A stretch of 64,000 nucleotides of DNA from DFXE01 sp032054765 (lineage in GTDB: Bacteria > Bacteroidota > Bacteroidia > Bacteroidales > Tannerellaceae). A program made the position numbers and the translations under genes. The stretch covers positions 248,001-312,000 of the forward strand of contig DAMBSC010000002.1 in the NCBI GenBank assembly GCA_032054765.1, read 5' to 3'. Below the pieces are notes generated by a model. The model was not told where the DNA came from, searched no databases, and was given only the letters and a program-made list of their open reading frames with translations. Below are positions 53,014 to 62,385 of this stretch, piece after piece (positions within the stretch are counted from its first letter, which is position 1; every line of letters begins with the position of its first letter).

Positions 53014-53097
53014 CTTTTGACCTCTGTCAAAAGAAATTTCAACAACTGTCAAGAGAACTTTTGACCTACGTCAAAAGTATTTTTCACATATATGAAA
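53014..53097. promoter_or_regulatory. Palindrome array C: four sites at 22-bp spacing
   Basis: Centres at 53023.5, 53045.5, 53067.5 and 53089.5. Sites 1 and 3 share the stem CTTTTGAC-NNNN-GTCAAAAG; site 2 is a weaker copy. Site 4 instead reads TTTTCACATATATGAAAA and so resembles array A. The array lies between the promoter at 53115-53145 and the ATG at 52960 of the minus-strand HU-HIG gene. Confidence 0.92.
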
Positions 53098-53114
53098 ACA
53101 ATAAGAGCTTTACA

Positions 53115-53145
53115 CAAAAGTAATAAATCATCCTTATAGAAACAA
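53115..53145 (-). promoter_or_regulatory. Promoter of the HU-HIG gene at 52960
   Basis: On the minus strand, TTG (complement of 53143-53145), 20 bp, then TACTTTTG (complement of 53115-53122). Its distance to array C matches that in array B within one base. Confidence 0.7.
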
Positions 53146-53389
53146 TAATTGTTCATAATAAAATCAATAAGTTATCTAATAGAAATAATGAGTTACGCAA
53201 ACCGAAACAAATGTAATATTATTAGAATATTTTGTTTTGATTAATGCAGATTTCATCATTATTAACGAATAAAATCTTTGAAATACAAGCTTTTACATTT
53301 TTTTTGTAAAACCTTAGAATTTAAAAATATGATATAAAGAAAGGAGGATATTCGTCATATTATTTTATAACCATTTAAAACCAAACCGT

Positions 53390-53889
53390 ATGAATAAGCT
53401 TAAACAAAAAAAGTTATTATTAATCTTCCTCTCACTCTTTTTTATATTCTCTGGAATCCACGCAATAAAGAACATAAGAAAGTGTCAATTCCTATATGTT
53501 CAGAAGGCGAAGTAGATGTAATTGTTAATGGAACATTATATATTATTTACCGCTTAGGTTCACAATCAAGGGGAGACATGGTAATAACATCATTAAAAAA
53601 GAGTAACACAATAAATTAATCACATTATGAAACAGGATTATTTGAATTTGTTGAGCCTTGTTTTATTCGTTTAATTAAAGCAGATAATTACTTTGGACAA
53701 TGGGGACTAAACAATACAGGACAAGATGGAGGTACAAGTGGCATTGACATCCGGGGAGTAAATGCTTGGAATTTCACAAAAGGTAATAGTAATATTAAAA
53801 TTGCTGTTCTTGATGAAGGTGTTCAATTAAACCATCCAGACCTATCTGCAAATTTAATAATAGGTTATGATAACAAAAATGAAGTGTGA
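53390..53889 (+). pseudogene. Broken S8 (subtilisin-like) serine peptidase
   Basis: An ATG and signal peptide (MNKLKQKKLLLIFLSLFFIF) at 53390 run into a stop after ~41 codons. In another frame, from about 53620, the sequence reads ETGLFEFVEP, FGQWGLNNTGQDGGT and IKIAVLDEGVQLNHPDL. This is the start of an S8 catalytic domain with its Asp. It ends at a stop at 53887-53889, so the Ser and His regions are lost. The 3' break lies next to a GTGAC-type repeat. A decayed, truncated gene. Confidence 0.85.
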
Positions 53890-53919
53890 TGGAAAACGTG
53901 AAAGATGATCCATCACACT
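53884..53919. repeat. GTGAC-type palindromic repeat at the end of the S8 relic
   Basis: GTGTGATGG and CCATCACAC are perfect inverted repeats, and GTGAAAGATGATCCATCAC (53898-53916) is a diverged copy of the element at 4788-4806, in the orientation of the right arm there. Confidence 0.6.
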
Positions 53920-53962
53920 TATATTACATTCGGAGAGGAATTCAGTATTGATGAGAGAAAAA

Positions 53963-55504
53963 CTATTTTGCGATACCTGCCAGTTTAAACTGGCAGATCG
54001 TAATGGCTTCTCCCTGAAATGTTATTTCTTTCATATCCTTATTTACCGATTTCCGTAAGGTTGATACAATATTCTTATCCGGATTTGCTAACGTATTTTT
54101 AGCATCCAGGGAAGAGGAAGATAAAACAACCATATCCAATAATTTTTCAATTTTACTGTTTGTAAAATTAATCGATGTTTTAAGACTTTTAGGATTCAGA
54201 TTAACCACAAACAATGTCAGCAACTTCTTTTCTTTATCAACTGAGGCAGAAACATCCAGAGAAGGAAGATCACCATCTATCAGGGGAGAGTCTGCTTTCG
54301 CAAAAACGCTCTCTTTTAAAACATGGGCACGATACTCCTTCAAAGGGAAAAATATGGTCTGACATACAGAGGTATTTTCATTTGTCATAATCGGAGCTAA
54401 GATATTTACCATTTGAGCCCAATTTGCCATCCCAATATGTTCGGCATTCCGGTGAATCACATTCAGAAAATAAGCTGTTGCGAGTCCATGACGCCATTCA
54501 TATGTATTTGTGGTTCCATAAGGAGGTTCTTGCTGTTCCCAGATACCCCATTCATCTAAAGCTATTTTAATTGAATTCTCACGGTGTGGAAAACGATACC
54601 ATTTTTTCCAGTCTTGTACTTTTTTCGGATAATTTCTCTTAATATAATTGCCAAAGCTCGTTAACCCCTCATTTTCTCTCTGTATCCTCCGGAAAATAGA
54701 ATAAGGTTTACCCAGATCAGTTCCTACATAAGAATGATAGGAAATATAATCAATAGCACCTTCCAAACCTTTTAGAATAATTTCATTCCATTCCATACTA
54801 CTTCCCTCGCCATTGGCTATCAATTTTATACTCGGATCTGTCAGTTTCATTAGTTTAATGAAATGCCATACATCTTCCACATATTTATGTGGGTTTTGAT
54901 GTCTCCCTGCATCCGGTTCTGCCATTTCTTCATTACCTAATGCCCAATATTTCACATTGAAAGGTTCCGGATATCCATGCGAACGTCTTAATTGAGCATA
55001 ATATGTGTTTTCCGTTCCGTTACAGTATTCAACCCAGTTTGCGGCCTCATCCGGAGTTCCAGTAGATAGATTGATAACCAATACTGGTTCACATTTGATT
55101 TCCCTACAATATTCTATAAATTCACAGGTTCCGAAATGATACGTATTTATACCTCCCCAAATCAGGTTTTTCTTTGCTTTCCGTTGTTCTTTCGGGCCCA
55201 CCCCATCTTCCCAATGGAAGGTTTTTATAACTGTTCCTCCCGGAAAACGAAGCATTGGAGGATTTAACTCTTTAACCTTTTCCAAAACATCCTTTCGGAA
55301 ACCTCTATCATCAGATAATGATGAATTTTCATCATAAATACCTCCGTCTATACACCGTCCCATATATTCAATAAATTGTCCATATACAAAAGGGGATATC
55401 TCCCCCAAATGATGTGAAGTATCAATTGTTATTTCACTTTTCTGGGCATATCCTAAACCTAAAAATAGGATGGAAATAAATAAGGTAAGTGTTGCTTTCT
55501 TCAT
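53963..55504 (-). CDS. Alpha-L-arabinofuranosidase, GH51
   Basis: A 513-residue exported enzyme (signal peptide LFISILFLGLGYAQ). The start at 55504 gives a standard signal peptide; a longer frame starts at 55525. The barrel shows the acid/base in YWALGNEEMAEPD (~190) and the nucleophile in KIALDEWGIWEQQEPP (~315). FPGGTVIKTFHWEDGVGP is also typical of GH51. It removes arabinose side chains from plant polysaccharides. It follows the ABC exporter genes by about 20 bp, probably in one transcript. Confidence 0.92.
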   Translation of the reverse strand: MKKATLTLFISILFLGLGYAQKSEITIDTSHHLGEISPFVYGQFIEYMGRCIDGGIYDENSSLSDDRGFRKDVLEKVKELNPPMLRFPGGTVIKTFHWEDGVGPKEQRKAKKNLIWGGINTYHFGTCEFIEYCREIKCEPVLVINLSTGTPDEAANWVEYCNGTENTYYAQLRRSHGYPEPFNVKYWALGNEEMAEPDAGRHQNPHKYVEDVWHFIKLMKLTDPSIKLIANGEGSSMEWNEIILKGLEGAIDYISYHSYVGTDLGKPYSIFRRIQRENEGLTSFGNYIKRNYPKKVQDWKKWYRFPHRENSIKIALDEWGIWEQQEPPYGTTNTYEWRHGLATAYFLNVIHRNAEHIGMANWAQMVNILAPIMTNENTSVCQTIFFPLKEYRAHVLKESVFAKADSPLIDGDLPSLDVSASVDKEKKLLTLFVVNLNPKSLKTSINFTNSKIEKLLDMVVLSSSSLDAKNTLANPDKNIVSTLRKSVNKDMKEITFQGEAITICQFKLAGIAK

Positions 55505-55524
55505 GGTTTTTATTTTTTGACTCA

Positions 55525-57297
55525 TTAATTAGCATCAAACTGCTGTTGGTTCAGTTGGTAATATTTACCTTTCAACTGCAGTAATTCTTTATGGCTGCCT
55601 CGTTCTATAATTTCTCCTTTTTCAAGAACTAATATCAAGTCTGCATTCCGGATTGTGGATAAACGGTGTGCTATTATGATACTGGTACGTCCTTCCATGA
55701 GTTGATCTAATCCTTTTTGAATAAGTAATTCGCTACGGGTATCTATATTGCTTGTGGCTTCATCTAATAGTAATATCGGCGGATCTACTACTGCTGCACG
55801 GGCAATATTTAATAGTTGTCGTTGTCCCTGGCTGAGATTAGCTCCATCGTTTTCGAGCAAGGTATCATATCCATGAGGAAGACGTTTTATAAATGAATGG
55901 GCGGCTGTAAGTTTTGCAGCTTGAATGACTTCTTCGTCTGTTGCATCCAAACGTCCGAAACGTATATTTTCGCGAACGGTTCCTGTAAACAGGTGTGTAT
56001 CCTGAAGTACGATTGCCATTGACTTTCGAAGACTTTCACGGGTTACTTCCTTAATAGGGTGACCGTCTATAGTAATATTACCCTTCCATATATCAAAGAA
56101 ACGAGGGAGAAGGTTTAATATAGTTGTTTTACCTGCCCCTGTAGCTCCAACCAATGCAATCTTACATCCGAAATGTCCTTCAAATGAAACGTTTTTTAAA
56201 ATTGTTTTTTCGGGTTTATAGCCAAAGTAAACGTTTTTCAATGCGACGTTTCCTTTAATATCCTTTAGGCTATAAGCATTGGCCACATCCGGTTCTTCCG
56301 GATTTTCATCAATGATCTGGAATATACGTTCGGCACCTGCAAAAGCTGCCTGAATATTATTATAAAGACTGGCCAATTCATTGATAGGACGTCCAAACTG
56401 ACGGGAATATTGTAAAAAGGCTGCTAATCCCCCTACATCAAATCCACGGAAAATGGCCAATAATGCTCCTATAATGGTAATGATAACGTAATTCAGCGTA
56501 TTCAGATTCTGCATAATCGGCATCATCATTCCCGAATAGAACTGTGCTTTTAGTGACTTCTCTTTTAAATCCTGGTTTTGAGCATCAAAGTCGGCTTCTA
56601 CCTGCTTTTCATGTCCAAAGACCTTTATTACTTTTTGTCCGCTGATCATTTCTTCAATATACCCGTTAATTGTACCTAAAGAGTCTTGTTGAGCTTTAAA
56701 ATATTTACGGCTCTTACCCACAATTATACGGGCTAAAAGAAACATGACAGGTACGGTAATCAGTACAACCAACGTAAGAATAGGGCTTATATAAAGCATC
56801 AGACAAAAGATACCGATAAGAGTTAATGCGCTTGACAATAAATCTGATAAACTATCAGTCAGGGCATCACTTACACGGTCGATATCATTAGTGTAACGGC
56901 TCATAAGATCGCCATGTTGGTGTGTATCAAAGTATGAAATGGGTAAACGCTCCATTTTAGAGAAAAGATCGATACGCATACGTGTTACCGTTCGTTGACC
57001 GATCTTATTCAATAAACGGTATTGAATATAGACAGCAACTACACCTGTTAAATAAACAATAGCCAATAGCAGTAATATCCGAATCAATCCTTTTATATCA
57101 CCTGGAATGATATAGTCATTAATGATTGGGCGGATCATATACGATCCTAACAGATTGGCTATTATACTTACAATAATCAAAAAACCTATCACAAACAGCA
57201 ATGAACGGTCAGACGCAAGATAGGAGATTAACCTACGGAAGGTTTTCTTTCCTTCTTTAGGTTTACCTGAATGCTTCATATGATCTCCGTGTGCCAT
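55525..57297 (-). CDS. ABC exporter half-transporter, catalytically competent subunit
   Basis: A 590-residue protein with six membrane helices and a nucleotide-binding domain. It has Walker A GATGAGKT, signature LSQGQRQLLNIARA, Walker B with the catalytic Glu in ILLLDEATSNID and the H-loop His in IIIAHRLSTI. It is the active half of a heterodimer with the subunit encoded directly upstream (57298), with no gap between them. Substrate unknown; multidrug or lipid export is typical. Confidence 0.93.
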   Translation of the reverse strand: MAHGDHMKHSGKPKEGKKTFRRLISYLASDRSLLFVIGFLIIVSIIANLLGSYMIRPIINDYIIPGDIKGLIRILLLLAIVYLTGVVAVYIQYRLLNKIGQRTVTRMRIDLFSKMERLPISYFDTHQHGDLMSRYTNDIDRVSDALTDSLSDLLSSALTLIGIFCLMLYISPILTLVVLITVPVMFLLARIIVGKSRKYFKAQQDSLGTINGYIEEMISGQKVIKVFGHEKQVEADFDAQNQDLKEKSLKAQFYSGMMMPIMQNLNTLNYVIITIIGALLAIFRGFDVGGLAAFLQYSRQFGRPINELASLYNNIQAAFAGAERIFQIIDENPEEPDVANAYSLKDIKGNVALKNVYFGYKPEKTILKNVSFEGHFGCKIALVGATGAGKTTILNLLPRFFDIWKGNITIDGHPIKEVTRESLRKSMAIVLQDTHLFTGTVRENIRFGRLDATDEEVIQAAKLTAAHSFIKRLPHGYDTLLENDGANLSQGQRQLLNIARAAVVDPPILLLDEATSNIDTRSELLIQKGLDQLMEGRTSIIIAHRLSTIRNADLILVLEKGEIIERGSHKELLQLKGKYYQLNQQQFDAN

Positions 57298-59025
57298 TTA
57301 TTCTATCGTAATTTGTTGTGAATTATTTATTTCCTGATATATTTCGGAAGTCTTTAACAACTCATCCGGTTTACCGAAAGCATCGATTTCTCCATCTTCC
57401 AGTACAATTACCTTATCAGCTGTTTTCATCGTATTTACACGCTGTGTAATAATAAATACGGTCGTATCAGATAATAGCGAATTCAGATTATTTCTTATTT
57501 TCATTTCTGTTTCCGTATCAACAGCACTGGTACTGTCATCCAGAATTAATATTTTCGGTTTTCTAAGTAATGCACGTGCTATGCAAAGACGTTGCTTCTG
57601 CCCACCGGAAACATTTACGCCTCCACGTCCCAAGATTGTATTGTAACCATCCGAAAAAGACATAATAAAATCATGTGCTTCGGCGGCATGTGTGGCTTCT
57701 TCAAGTTCTTCTTGTGTAGCATCCGGCTTACCCCATTTTAAATTGTCCGCAATAGTACCGGTAAAGAGTTCATTCTTTTGTAATACCATTCCGATTTTAT
57801 CATGGAGTTCATCCAGATTATAATCTTTAACATTAACGTTGTCAATACGAATTTCTCCTTCTGTTACATCATATAGTCTTGGAATTAATTGAACCATAGA
57901 AGTCTTTGCCGAACCTGTAGCCCCGACTACAGCTATAGTTTCCCCTTGTTCTACCTTGAAATTAATATTATGTAAAACATCTTCTTCCCCATTTGTATAT
58001 CGAAAACATACATTTTGGAAAGTTACATCACCTTTTTCTATTTGATACTTATTTGTTAAACCTATAGGTGTATTAGTAAGTGATGGTTTCGTATTCAGCA
58101 CTTCCACTATTCGTTCAGAAGATGCCGAAGCCCTAGCAAAAGCCATGATTACCATGGATAGCATCATTAGCGACATTAATACCTGCGTCAAATAATTTAC
58201 AAAGGATATTAATTCTCCTACTTTTAGTTCTCCACCTATAACTTTATACCCTCCAAACCATAGTATAGCTATAATTGACAGGTTTAAAACCAGTTGCATA
58301 ACCGGAAATATAGAAACAACTATATTGGAGGCTTTAATTACCAGATCACGTAAATCTTCACTGCTTTTTACAAATTTGTCCGTCTCAAAATCTTCTCTTA
58401 CAAATGATTTTACCACTCTTATATTGATAAGATTCTCACGTACAACTCCATTTAAACGGTCCACTTGTTGCTGAACTTTCATAAAAAGCGGAAAGCCTTT
58501 CCGTAAGATCAGGAAAACACTCAAACCAAGTATAGGTATAGCAGCCAACAGAATCATGGCCAGATCCATATTGATACGAATTACAAAAAAGACGGCCATA
58601 AACAACATTAAAGGAGAACGTAATAGCATACGCATAGACATCAATACGATTTGCTGAATACGAGTAATATCATTCGTCAGACGAGTAATTAACGAGGCCG
58701 AATTAAACTTATCAATATCATTAAAAGATAATTGCTGTATCTTATCAAAAAGTGTCGTTCGTAAATCCGTACCGAAACTGACGGATGTTTTTGAAGATAT
58801 ATATATATTAATCAGACTTACTAATAAACCGGCTATTGATATTAAAACCATATATAAACCGATTTCAGATACTACAGACAGATCACGTTGCATAACTCCA
58901 TCATCAATGATTTGAGCCATGAACATAGGTTGTATTGTTTCACACAATACAGCGATAAGTACCAGAAAAGGGCTTAAGACTAAGCTAGCCTTATATATTT
59001 TGAGTATTTCCCAATATTTCTTCAT
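57298..59025 (-). CDS. ABC exporter half-transporter, degenerate-site subunit
   Basis: A 575-residue partner of the downstream half-transporter. Walker A is GATGSAKTS (Ala where Gly is usual), the signature is VSGGQKQRLCIARA, Walker B is LILDDSTSAVD with Asp in place of the catalytic Glu, and the H-loop has Gln (IITQRVNTM). Asp plus Gln is the pattern of the degenerate half in heterodimeric exporters such as TM287/288. Confidence 0.93.
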   Translation of the reverse strand: MKKYWEILKIYKASLVLSPFLVLIAVLCETIQPMFMAQIIDDGVMQRDLSVVSEIGLYMVLISIAGLLVSLINIYISSKTSVSFGTDLRTTLFDKIQQLSFNDIDKFNSASLITRLTNDITRIQQIVLMSMRMLLRSPLMLFMAVFFVIRINMDLAMILLAAIPILGLSVFLILRKGFPLFMKVQQQVDRLNGVVRENLINIRVVKSFVREDFETDKFVKSSEDLRDLVIKASNIVVSIFPVMQLVLNLSIIAILWFGGYKVIGGELKVGELISFVNYLTQVLMSLMMLSMVIMAFARASASSERIVEVLNTKPSLTNTPIGLTNKYQIEKGDVTFQNVCFRYTNGEEDVLHNINFKVEQGETIAVVGATGSAKTSMVQLIPRLYDVTEGEIRIDNVNVKDYNLDELHDKIGMVLQKNELFTGTIADNLKWGKPDATQEELEEATHAAEAHDFIMSFSDGYNTILGRGGVNVSGGQKQRLCIARALLRKPKILILDDSTSAVDTETEMKIRNNLNSLLSDTTVFIITQRVNTMKTADKVIVLEDGEIDAFGKPDELLKTSEIYQEINNSQQITIE

Positions 59026-59136
59026 TATTTAATAATACAAAAATAGGCAAAAAAAGTTCAACAGATCATTTTCCCATTATTAACGGATAAACATACTTTA
59101 ATGCCTACTGATATAAGAACAACTCAAATTATTTTA

Positions 59137-59144
59137 TATCTTTG
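59137..59144 (+). promoter_or_regulatory. -7 element of the lipoprotein gene at 59176
   Basis: TATCTTTG matches TAnnTTTG, 31 bp before the chosen ATG. Confidence 0.45.
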
Positions 59145-59175
59145 AATATTGAATAAAAATGTAATGCTAGTTATC

Positions 59176-60021
59176 ATGAAAAAAATTCTTAAGTTTATCT
59201 GGATCATATCATTATTCAGTATATTCATTACCAGTTGTGATTCCGGTAATGATGATATAGATGAACCCGAGATTGAATATCCTCTTGAAATTTCTTTAGA
59301 TAAAAATTCATATAGTATATCTTCTTTAGACACTACCTTTACTATTGTTGACGGGAATGGAGGTTATATCGTTAATTCTTCTGACTCAACGATTGCGAAA
59401 GTTTCTATTAAAGAAGAAAAAACGGTTTATGTTTCTTTTATTTCAAACGGTACAGTGACAATAGAAATTAAAGATGCCAAAGAAAAAAGTAAAAAGATTA
59501 GTATGAGTGCTTATGATGAATCCCTTGTTCCGACAAGTTATGGAGTCTTTTTACCTATAGATAGTATATCATCTATAGAAATTTTCTTTGGGGCTGGCGA
59601 TTATCATATTGAAAATATTAAGGGTGAAAGTGCCGATATTTCCATAAAAGGGCATCAATTTCTTGCAAAAGGGCTTATACCAGGAAACACCTATTTCGAC
59701 ATTATAGATAAAAGGGGCACCGTGTGCAAAGGATATGTTATGGTACCGGCTATATATGAGTTGGTATCGAATACACTTTCTATAGATATGATTCCTGATC
59801 AGATAGCTTCTATCCGAGATTTATATGGATGTGGAAACTGGAAACTGGAGAGTTACCCACAATCACTTGTAGAAGTGTATTTGATGGATGGTTCTGAAAC
59901 AAGCCCTCATTCCACTATACAAATAAATTCGCTTCCTGATGTTGTAGGAAATGGAATAGTACAACTCAAAGACAAAGAGGGAAATATAGCATTAATAAAT
60001 GTTTCTGTGAATAATAGATAA
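59176..60021 (+). CDS. Hypothetical lipoprotein with Ig-like repeats
   Basis: A 281-residue lipoprotein (FSIFITSCDSGNDDIDEPE). The start at 59176 places the signal peptide correctly. The mature part seems to hold three beta-rich units of about 80 residues (LEISLDKNSYSISSLDTTF, STIAKVSIKEEKTVYVSF, LSIDMIPDQIASIRDLYGCG), like bacterial Ig-like domains. No specific family recognised. It stands alone between the divergent ABC operon and the KamA-like gene. Confidence 0.75.
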   Translation: MKKILKFIWIISLFSIFITSCDSGNDDIDEPEIEYPLEISLDKNSYSISSLDTTFTIVDGNGGYIVNSSDSTIAKVSIKEEKTVYVSFISNGTVTIEIKDAKEKSKKISMSAYDESLVPTSYGVFLPIDSISSIEIFFGAGDYHIENIKGESADISIKGHQFLAKGLIPGNTYFDIIDKRGTVCKGYVMVPAIYELVSNTLSIDMIPDQIASIRDLYGCGNWKLESYPQSLVEVYLMDGSETSPHSTIQINSLPDVVGNGIVQLKDKEGNIALINVSVNNR

Positions 60022-60243
60022 CAAATTCACAATCTCATTTATGAAACAAACTCTATTTTTAAATGGTTATCAAAATAGGTGTTATTTACTTAACAACAGT
60101 AGCTATATTTGATTAGTTACAAAATTCTTTTTTTAACAGGAAAACAGGTATTTATCAATTAATCTTTTTGCATTTTTCAGTTAATTTTGGTATATTTGTT
60201 GACTATCTGTTATTTACACCACTATCAATAAAAATATTATAAT

Positions 60244-62358
60244 ATGATAAAAGTAAATTCGTTTATATCCGACTTTACGCAATTAAGAAGAAAATTTGAA
60301 CAAAAGTTTCCTGATTTAGTGGCCATTGCTTTTGAAAGTGATTCGGCTGATAATTTCAAGGAGGCTTTACGTTTTTTTGTCTCTTCCAAATTGGATCCTG
60401 CTGATGAAAACAGTATGAGGAATATTGTGATCAAACGTATACTGTTGCTTATTAAATACGACAATACACGAATCGATGAATTGTCGACGGGAAAGCGTTT
60501 ACCGGTTTTGACAATCACTTCTCTATGGAAATTTCTTTCTAAAAGGTTAATGGATACTGTTTCTATCGATTTGTTTATTGATTTATTTCATCAGTTCAAT
60601 CTTCTGGAAAATCCTATACCAGTTGTCCCTGACAGAAATTTAGTTAAGCGTCAGATGAACAGATGGCCTACGGGATTGGATGAAGAAGTAATAGCAATAC
60701 GTAAATTTAACAAAGATCATATTATAAGAGCCCTGATTCGTAAAATAGAACGTCGTCATGCTTTATCATCCAAATATCAATTCCCTGAAGGAATTCCTTA
60801 TGATGAAAAATATGCAATGGTAAATGAATGGTGGAAAACAAGCCGTTTCCATTTATCTATGGCTATAAAGAGTCCTACTGAATTAAATTATTTTTTAGGT
60901 AACTCTCTTTCGGAGGAAACTATGCATTTGCTAATGAGAGCGAAGAAAAAACAAATGCCTTTCTTTATAACTCCTTATTATCTTTCATTGCTGAATACCG
61001 GTCAGGATGGATATGATGATAAAACAGTCCGTTCTTATATATTATATTCAAATGAATTAGTAGAAACATATGGTGATATTAAGGCGTGGGAAAAAGAAGA
61101 TATAGTTATTGCCGGAGAGCCAAATGCTGCGGGATGGTTATTGCCTGATGGACATAATATCCATCGTCGGTATCCGGAGGTAGCTATTTTAATACCCGAC
61201 TCTATGGGTCGTGCCTGTGGAGGTCTTTGCGCATCTTGTCAACGTATGTATGACTTTCAAAGTGAACGGTTGAACTTTGATTTCGATGCCTTGAAGCCTA
61301 AAGAAACCTGGGATAAAAAATTACGTCGTTTAATGCATTACTTTGAAGATGACGCTCAACTAAGGGATATCCTTATTACAGGTGGGGATGCTCTTATGAG
61401 CCAAAATTCTACTTTACGTAGAATTTTAGAAGCAGTTTATAAAATGGCTTTACGGAAAAAGAAAGCGAATGAGAGTCGTCCTGATGGCGAAAAATATGCT
61501 GAATTACAGCGCGTAAGGTTAGGTAGCCGTCTTCTGGCCTATCTGCCTTTACGTATTACAGATGAATTAGTGGAAATTCTCAGAGAGTTCAAAGAAAAAG
61601 CTTCTGAAATAGGAATTTCTCAGTTTTATATACAAACTCATTTTCAGTCTCCGTTGGAAATAACTCCTGAAGCAAAACAAGCTATAGAGAAGATATTGGC
61701 TGCAGGATGGACAATAACTAATCAGTTGGTATATAATGTAGCAGCTTCTCGTCGAGGGCATACAGCCAAATTACGCCAGACATTGAATTCCGTTGGCATA
61801 GTATGTTATTATACCTTTTCAGTAAAAGGATTCAAAGAAAATTATGCGGTATTTACTCCGAATAGTCGCTCTTTACAAGAAGAAAAAGAAGAAAAGGTCT
61901 TTGGCCTAGTTCCTAAAGATAAGCGGACAGAATTACATTCTATCATTCAAAATAAACGACCTTTGGGAAAATATCTTGAACGCTTCCTGAAAGAAAATAA
62001 ACTTCTATTTGCTGGAACCGACAGGAATGTATTAAATCTTCCTGCAATTGGAAAAAGTATGACATTCGTCACAGTAGGCATAACTGCTGAGGGGAAACGT
62101 ATCCTTAAATTTGATCATGATGCAAGCCGTAAACACAGCCCTATAATAGATAAATTAGGAGAAGTTTATATTGTTGAAAATAAATCGGTCGCCGCCTATC
62201 TTCGCCAGTTAAAAGAGATGGGAGAAGATATAAATGAGTATAGCTCCATCTGGAACTATTGTGAAGGAAAAACAGAACCCCGTTTCAGTCTTTATGAATA
62301 TCCCGATTACGCATTTACAATAACAAATGAAATGACGAATCTGGAATTAGAAAAATAA
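60244..62358 (+). CDS. KamA-family radical SAM protein (long form)
   Basis: A 704-residue protein. Residues ~300-600 hold a radical SAM core like lysine 2,3-aminomutase, with the cluster motif CGGLCASCQRMYDFQSERLNF (~327) and ITGGDALM (~380). The N-terminal ~280 residues are an extension not found in typical 416-residue KamA. The Gly-rich PLP-lysine motif of lysine aminomutase is not seen in the C-terminal part, so the reaction may differ. It is followed after a short gap by a DUF2148 protein. Confidence 0.8.
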   Translation: MIKVNSFISDFTQLRRKFEQKFPDLVAIAFESDSADNFKEALRFFVSSKLDPADENSMRNIVIKRILLLIKYDNTRIDELSTGKRLPVLTITSLWKFLSKRLMDTVSIDLFIDLFHQFNLLENPIPVVPDRNLVKRQMNRWPTGLDEEVIAIRKFNKDHIIRALIRKIERRHALSSKYQFPEGIPYDEKYAMVNEWWKTSRFHLSMAIKSPTELNYFLGNSLSEETMHLLMRAKKKQMPFFITPYYLSLLNTGQDGYDDKTVRSYILYSNELVETYGDIKAWEKEDIVIAGEPNAAGWLLPDGHNIHRRYPEVAILIPDSMGRACGGLCASCQRMYDFQSERLNFDFDALKPKETWDKKLRRLMHYFEDDAQLRDILITGGDALMSQNSTLRRILEAVYKMALRKKKANESRPDGEKYAELQRVRLGSRLLAYLPLRITDELVEILREFKEKASEIGISQFYIQTHFQSPLEITPEAKQAIEKILAAGWTITNQLVYNVAASRRGHTAKLRQTLNSVGIVCYYTFSVKGFKENYAVFTPNSRSLQEEKEEKVFGLVPKDKRTELHSIIQNKRPLGKYLERFLKENKLLFAGTDRNVLNLPAIGKSMTFVTVGITAEGKRILKFDHDASRKHSPIIDKLGEVYIVENKSVAAYLRQLKEMGEDINEYSSIWNYCEGKTEPRFSLYEYPDYAFTITNEMTNLELEK

Positions 62359-62359
62359 T

Positions 62360-62367
62360 TACTTTTG
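62360..62367 (+). promoter_or_regulatory. -7 element of the DUF2148 gene
   Basis: TACTTTTG matches TAnnTTTG and ends 18 bp before the ATG at 62386. It rules against the TTG at 62365 as start. Confidence 0.5.
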
Positions 62368-62385
62368 TCTCCAAAATATCTTATT

